Shown in pieces: positions 58,001 to 64,000 of a stretch of DNA of 64,000 nucleotides (position 1 is the first letter of the stretch; the number at the start of each line of letters is the position of its first letter). Position numbers and translations under genes: made by a program. The notes under the pieces are model-generated. The model searched no databases. It had not been told where the DNA came from and saw nothing but the letters and a program-made list of their open reading frames with translations. Source of the stretch: Niveomyces insectorum RCEF 264 (taxonomy: Eukaryota; Ascomycota; Sordariomycetes; Hypocreales; Cordycipitaceae); assembly GCA_001636815.1 (NCBI GenBank), contig AZHD01000005.1:1217560-1281559 (forward strand), given 5' to 3'.

Positions 58001-61000
58001 ATACCGTTTCGGCGGGTCTTAGGGCTTTTATCAAAGAGGTTGTTGTCTGTCCCGGCTGGCAACTCTACCCCGTAATACCCCGTACCCGTACGGAGTACGG
58101 CGTTACTTCTTTGCTTTCCTCCTAGGCGCCGTAGGTAGAACAACACACACTATCCTAAAAGCAGAGGAGCGACACCGCAAAGGGAAGCATCTCGATGAAG
58201 GGAGAGGGGGCTGCACCATGCACCATGCCAATCACACGCCCACGCCCACGCGCAGACGGCATTCTGGAGTACGGAGTACGGAGCATTACTGGACGATATG
58301 GAGTGTTGCGGCACGACGCGGCGTGACCAAAGTCACAAAAGAAAACACAAAAAAGATGTGAGCGAGTCGGTGCCGTGGACCCAACCGATACCAACACCCC
58401 CCCTACGTTCTCAATTTTACGGCGTAGATGCAAGAAGGCTGTCGTGCTTTTCACCCTTCCCCCCTCCTTCACCGACGCATCACAAGCCCGGGTGCGAGAT
58501 AGCAATCCGGGGAAGGAAACAAAACAGATGCGGTTGTTAGCTTAGTGTTCTGGGCAGAAGCGGACGAGGGCGACGGCACGTTCTGGCCTCTTTTTTTCTA
58601 CGATGGTGGTGTTGCCCTGGGTTGCTTATGGCATCGACGATGATTTGCGGCGTACGACTGTACGTGCTTCTAAACAAAGAACATGGAAAGAAAATAATCG
58701 TGCGGTTCTCGTCCTATTTCCACAAAGTTGGATGAGATAGAAAACGGGTTACCCCTGAAGGACATTCAGACGGGGGAGAAGACGACTGCCGTCGCGAGGT
58801 TTTTTTTCTCTTCTTTTCTTTTCCCATCTGGCATGCCCAACAGCTCGCCCGTGGAATTTTAATTCTGTATAAAAAGGAGGCTGAACAAATCACCGGTATG
58901 GCCCCGTTCCGCGGACAAGAAACCCACCAGGTAAATACGCCAGGCGGAGTTTTCCGTTTGTACAGAGAGACTAAGCAATATGAATATAACTTTTTTCGGC
59001 ACTTTCGTACCCAGAAACGGTGCACGTCAACGACCTGGGACGATCGTCCTTGTTTCTGCTCTCCGTGGTCGAGCATCGACGCCGCGTCGTGGGCTGGTTG
59101 GATTGAAAAGCCGCCGTCAGACGGGCAGGCGAAAAAAGCGAAAAGCAACGGGAAGCGAACGTGTGTAGGGAGTGCAACGTCAACGGTACGAGAATGCCGT
59201 ATAAATTACTGAGCACCATCTTGTATCGGGTACGGGGTGCTGATGTAAGGCCTAAGGAGGTACGTACATACGGAGCAGATATACTTGCATATATGTACGG
59301 GATTTTTCTCCGCTGCGCGTTGGTTGGCGCCAGGGGAATTTTGTGCAGAGCGTGAACAAGGGCGCGCTTCGGCAGCGTTTTCTTCCTGTGCTGGGTCTGT
59401 ATAAAGACGGGAGACGACCTAAAAGGACGAATTGCAGTTGTGAGAAAGAAACGGTGAGACTTTTGTGCGCTCGTAATTCCGCGCCCCCGTTCAAAAGGGT
59501 AAGGGGAGGTAAGGCCAGCGCGGGAACTTCTTTGTGATAGATAGCCTCTTCTTTTCTTTTTCTTAGGAGAACACTTTTCTCGGTCTATGCATTCCACTTG
59601 CCAGCAACTGGCTGTTCGTCTCGCCGATCGATCCCTCAGGCTGGCAGGATTTGCATCCTACGACGCATGTGCTGAGAGAGTTCGATAGGACGTGAAATGG
59701 GCACTTGTCCCGTGCAGTACTTATGCTCTTCAACGCCGGCACTGAGCGTTCCGGTACTTTTCTGTTTCTTGAGCACTTGCTTGTAGGCATGGTGTATTGC
59801 TTCATTTTACGAAGTATTACATCCAGAAAACGGCATGCCAGCAACAACAATGGCTGGCAGACGATGCACTGCATCCCGCAGACGCGGGGATCAGCTGGTA
59901 GTTCGTAAAAAAAAACGATTCCATTTCCTGTTCATCATAGGCTATCTAAGCCGTACTTTATTTTCCTGCTGGTTTTTTCTTTTCTTTTCTTTTTCTTGCC
60001 GCTGCTTAGAAAGCCACCGTCTCGCAAATACAGGGCCGCTTACTCAGAGGAGCGAAGAACAGAAGGAAGAAGCAAAAAACACGGGGCGAGAACGAAAAAA
60101 AGGCGGTCGTCCGTTATTAAAGGATCTTACGAAATTGTCTCCTTACGGCGTAGTTCGCCATGTAAGACGGGGGGCTGCTTGGCTCCTTGGGTGTTTGTTT
60201 CCCCCAGTACGAAGTAAGTAAAAAAGCCGGCCAGGCTGAATAATGCAGCAACGAGACGCTGGAATTAGCGCTCCCGTTCTCCGTATATCCAGGGCGTCTT
60301 ACTTCGTACGTCCGCCGAAAGTACGGCGCTCGCAAGCAGCCAAGGACACAAAACGACGACCAAACCCCGTCCGGGGGAACTCGATGACAGAGGATTAGAA
60401 ATCGAACAGCCATGAACCGCCATTTTTGGACTTCTCCTTCGTTCCAATGCAGCATCGACGGTTCGTATGCCGGCCTAGTTGCAGAGAGATGGAGACAAAT
60501 CAAAATAAGGCCCTGGACAGGGGAAGAATTGAAAATCAAAAGACGTCATATGAGCCTGGATAAAAGAAATGAAAAGACGTGCAACTTCTTTCGATGTACA
60601 CGCCCACTCCCTCTGTCGTCTTAACAAGCATTTCCTTCTGAGAACAAAAGATGATTCTGGGGTAAGGTCAAGAGACAACTACGGCCAGGCAGAAAGAAAA
60701 AGCAAGTTTTCTGTTTTGTCGGTGTCGGTACATGCTTTTGCTTCGTTGCTCTTTTGCTCTTACATACCTCATCGCCGACCTGCACAATAAACCGGGGACG
60801 ACGCCGGGCAGCGAAGAAAGAGCGAAAAAAAAAAAAAGAATAAAACAAAAACAATCAAGAAAAAAAACGGAATACGTAGACAAGCAACGATCTGCGCGTA
60901 GACACGGAAAACCCGAGACCACGGAACGCGAAACATGCGAACGGTACATACAAGCTATGAATACAATTAAAGTACGCAGTCATTAAAAAAAGAAAAAGGG

Positions 61001-62828
61001 AAAAGAAAAAAAAGAAAAAGAAAAAAAGCAAAAACACTGGGGCCGCGGCCTCTCGTTGGTCCGCGCTTCGGACATAAACAATAGGCCGATCGATAAGCTT
61101 CAGAAAATAATAAGGCAAAAAGAGAAAAAAAGGGGGGGGGAGGTCTGTTCACTGCTGCTTTTTGCGCTGTATTACGCCGTGACAACAGTTGCTCTTCTCT
61201 GGGTCCCTCGATTTTGTACTCGGAGGCTCCGTATATTGTGGAAGACTCCCGCTTCTTTCTAGGTCGATCATGATGGTCGATAGGTGCACGCCCTTTGATG
61301 ATTCCCTTTATTTTTGACAAGGACCGTTTTGTATACTTTGATAGAGTGGAAACGAATTCGATCATGACGGTTCGGTCGCTGAAAAATCAGGTACGCGCGA
61401 CTGGTGTCCTGCCTGTGAGAAAATGGAGAGCACTTGTCCCCCGTCTTGTTTTTTTGCCCTCGGCATCAGAGATATCACATAATCCGGTCCAGTTGTTCAC
61501 AGTGCATAGAACAAACGCAGACAGAAAAACACGACAAAACATCAAATCTTTTGGCCATTCTTCATTTCTAGTACTCTTGTATTCAGCTGCATTGTCACAA
61601 CAGGTCGTGCACCGGGTGCCGGAGCATAGACAGGAAAAGTAGAGCAATGATTCGCAATGAAAAAGGACAAACAGAAGAACAATCCGGCAGGCTAGCCTCA
61701 TCCCCCAAATGCAAAATCCCATCCTCCCATTATTAATGCTGGGCTGGGCGTCATACGTCCGTCTGTGGGAGGTCACTCTCGTACTTTCGTATGTGCACCC
61801 CCCCCTCCCCCTCCCCACCGTCTTGGGCTTATTCTTTTCTTCCCATTTGCCATTCCTCCCCCTACACCCTACGTCTACAGGGCGTATGACGGAGCCCAGG
61901 CATACTTGGAAGGCCGTATTACTCCGTTAGCTAAACAGAATAATGCACATGGCCCCGGAGGCCGGCCTATTTCTTTCAGGGCGATACTTTTGTTGGAGAT
62001 GGGGGGGAGACCTTGGGGGGCGTGTAAGTCCCAGGTTGCCGTTCCCCATTGTTTCTTTTCGGCGTTTTGTCTCTGGTGGTGCTCTTTTTTTTTTGCGTTC
62101 TTGTCTCGTCCGTTATTTATTCTGTGTATCGTTCTGTGCTGTGGCGGACGAGCGAGAGCTGTACCTGTGTGAACAGGAGAGTAATACAACGCTCTTTTGA
62201 CCTGTTCTGACTTTCTTTTTTTTCTTTTTTTCGTTTCCTTTTTGTTTTCGTGCTGGTTCCTTTCTTTTTGTCATTTCCTCCTCCTTTCCTTTCCGTTGCC
62301 CTTTTACCTTTTAACCTTGTTCCTTTTCCCTTACACAAAAGAGCTGTCAAATATATTATTTCCTCTGCCCGCCCTCCCCATTACCACGCATTTCTTCCTT
62401 TTCTTTTTTTTTCTTCTTCTTCTTTCCTTCCTCTCACTCTCTCTCACTCTTGTTTTTCCTTTCTTCTCTTTTTCGCACTCCCTCTCCTTCCATTTACTTC
62501 TTTGCTTTACCCTCCCCCCTTTTGCTTCGCCTTGTTGATGTCTTGTCGTTTCCCTCGCCGTCTCGTATCTTGGCATCTTCCTGTTTCCTCTGCTTCGTCC
62601 CACTGCGGCTTCACACAGCTGCTGTGATCCGTAGTGGCCTCTTGTTTCAGAAGTAAAAGCTTCACCTTATACTCATACTCTCTGCTTACCTCTCCCCCGC
62701 ATACGTACTGGGTACATACATACATATGCGCTGTTGACGACTGCACACCCCCCCTTCCTTTTCCCCCTCTCTTTTATTTCTATATATCTATATTTATATA
62801 CTACATATATACATCTAAAACAACCACA
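52069..62828. other. 10.7-kb stretch without a recognisable gene
   Basis: No ORF on either strand shows a family feature, a credible intron structure or coding-like composition. The longest (53934-54803 plus, 57210-58034 minus) look like chance frames. Contents noted: at least eight copies of TACGGAGTA or its complement (for example 53808-53820, 54497-54506, 56447-56456, 57857-57866, 58088-58100, 58267-58283), a run of 15 G at 54772-54786, a run of about 10 G near 56042-56051, and C/T-rich DNA towards the right end. It may hold non-coding RNAs or long regulatory sequence for the transcription factor gene. Confidence 0.55.
62200..62828 (+). promoter_or_regulatory. Pyrimidine-rich promoter/leader of the Zn2Cys6 gene
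   Basis: From 62200 to about 62540 the plus strand is nearly all T and C. The last 70 bases before the start are TA-rich (TATATATCTATATTTATATA, about 62781-62800). The ATG lies in a CCACAATGG context. The function is inferred from position. Confidence 0.45.
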
Positions 62829-64000
62829 ATGGAAACCGGCATACCAACACCGCCGTACGACGAGCACCACGCCCCCCAGAAACAGCGGTCCATCTCGCGG
62901 AAAAGCCCGTCCTCCGTGTCGTCGTCGTCATTACCCGCGAGCGCCGCCGCCGTACGTGCGGCCAAGAGCGGCAGCGGCAGCGGCAGCGGGAGCCACCACA
63001 GCCACAGCAACCACCACCTACACCACCACAACAGCCACCGCGCGTCAAAACGCGCGGCCACCACGCCGACGACGTCGTCCACCGCGTCGTCGTCGTCGTC
63101 GTCTGCGTCCCATGTGCACTCCGCCACGTCCAGTACAGCCACCGTGACCGCCCACGGCCACGGCTCGCCGCACCATGAAAGCGGCAGCGGCGGCGTGCGA
63201 GCGCTGCCGGATGAAGAAGACCAAGGTGGGTGTTGTTGTTCCCACTGTACGCTCGGTTTTGTTACTTGGCTAAGACCTCCCAGTGCGACGGCGAGTTCCC
63301 GTGCAAGCGCTGCAAGGACGACGGCCTCGTGTGCACGGCCGGCACGCGCAAAAAGACCGAGTACAAGCAATTGCCAAAGGGGTAAGCTATGACGTTCCGC
63401 CATACCTCCCCCCTTCCCTTCACCGTGGCTAACCCCCGTCCACAGCTACGCAGAAGTCCTCGAGAACACGCAGTTTGCCCTCGTGGCCACCGTGCACAAG
63501 CTGTACGGCATGCTGCGCGCCGGCCAGCCCTGGGAGCTCGGCGAGCCCGAGCTCAACGAGCGCGGCCAGCCCGTCATCCACAGCATCGCCTCCAAGCTGG
63601 GCTGCATCCGCCCCAACAACGACCCGGACCTGCCCATGGGCGCGTCCGTGTTTCCCGAAGACGAGGCCGACCTGGCCGAGTTGGCGTCGCTGCTCGACGA
63701 GCAGCAGAAGCAGCGGGACGCCGAGCAGGCGGTGGCGGCCGCCCAGGCACAGGCACAGGCACAGGCGCAGGCACAGGCACAGTCACAAACTTTACAAATG
63801 CCGACCGACGCCCAGCAGCAGCAGACCCCGCCGGTCCCCCTCCTGACCACCAACCTCGACTTCCAGCGGTTCGACCGGGCCAGCTCGTCCGAGGACCTCG
63901 ACGGCTTCTCCGACATGGACGACTACCGGCGCAACGTGTTTGGTGCCGGCAACGGCAACGGCAACGGGGGCGGCAGCGTCAACAGCGCCAGCACGACGGC
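62829..64000 (+). CDS. Zn(II)2Cys6 transcription factor, N-terminal part (3' end outside window; one frame change)
   Basis: Exons: 62829-63225, 63284-63381, 63446 to beyond the window end. The start METGIPTPPYDEHHAPQKQR is followed by Ser-, His- and Thr-rich low complexity. The zinc cluster spans intron 1: ACERCRMKKTK joined to CDGEFPCKRCKDDGLVCTAG, six Cys with the usual C-x2-C-x6-C-x5-C-x2-C-x6-C spacing. It is followed by a conserved YAEVLENTQFALVATVHKLY segment that continues from KKTEYKQLPKG across intron 2. The METG frame and the zinc-cluster frame differ by one base, the change lying between about 63148 and 63190. A start at the ATG at 63175 would avoid the problem but would drop the METG N-terminus, so an assembly indel is favoured. 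The family binds CGG-type DNA sites; the target genes are unknown. An Ala-Gln repeat lies at 63743-63785. Confidence 0.8.
63743..63785 (+). repeat. CAGGCA hexamer run encoding (Ala-Gln)n
   Basis: About seven CAGGCA/CAGGCG units inside the Zn2Cys6 coding exon give an AQAQAQ stretch, which could vary in length between strains. Confidence 0.85.

Noticed and set aside
57210..58034. 274-codon minus-strand ORF
   Set aside because: It includes dispersed-motif copies and A/T runs, and its predicted protein has no coherent pattern.
1..64000. tRNA, rRNA or transposase genes
   Set aside because: I scanned by eye for T-arm-like GGTTCRA words and for transposase or reverse-transcriptase motifs and saw none convincing. 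A covariance-model search would be decisive.

Overview
The window is nuclear DNA of a filamentous ascomycete, most likely a Sordariomycete. Coding regions are GC-rich. Spliceosomal introns are short (mostly 55-110 nt) with GT(A/R)NGT donors, CTAAC/CTGAC-type branch sites and T-rich spacers. Start codons sit in CACAATG/ACCATG-like contexts, and many proteins carry Gly-, Asn-, Thr- or Ser-rich low-complexity tracts. An Ophiostomatales-like lineage is possible but not shown; the translation elongation factor 1-alpha gene (49848-52068) would settle it. I rebuilt gene models by eye, and exon coordinates with phase checks are given per gene. Two N gaps are present (14179-14217 and 39250-39365).

Layout. 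Left part, all plus strand: the 3' end of an NmrA-like gene (2-367), a 4.5-kb gene-poor stretch, an LDB19/ART1-type arrestin with two PY motifs (4916-6613), a GTPBP1/2-type GTPase (7793-10210), an unknown multipass membrane protein (11609-12635) and a large ankyrin-CorA fusion (13747-18693). Minus strand: a ten-exon LaeA-like methyltransferase (21467-19430) and an FHA-plus-kinase protein (26884-24872). An interrupted ORF of unknown function lies divergent from the kinase gene (27669-28307). Then come an Erg6-like methyltransferase on minus (31631-30360), a gene-poor stretch, a GH18 chitinase relic that has lost its catalytic segment (37421-38497), and a small unknown gene on minus (39778-39080).

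The right-central part is a run of genes with mitochondrial roles: an NDUFAF6-like complex I assembly factor (41447-40200), a short-chain dehydrogenase with a presequence-like N-terminus (43214-41907), a CIA30/NDUFAF1 complex I assembly factor (45149-44020) and, divergent from it, an SLS1-type mitochondrial regulator (45817-48406). Translation elongation factor 1-alpha follows. A 10.7-kb stretch without a recognisable gene then leads to a Zn(II)2Cys6 transcription factor that runs off the right edge.

Three themes recur. (1) Single-nucleotide frame changes interrupt three otherwise conserved genes (ankyrin-CorA, SLS1-like, Zn2Cys6), which points to residual assembly indels more than to gene death. 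(2) Real decay is seen in the chitinase and probably in the 27.7-28.3 kb ORF. (3) A short motif, TACGGAGTA and its complement, is scattered through the intergenic DNA and was not seen in the coding exons. No secondary-metabolite backbone gene, transposase, CRISPR array, tRNA or rRNA was recognised. No clearly new multi-gene system is evident; the strongest system-level signal is the mitochondrial/complex I assembly neighbourhood at 40-48 kb.
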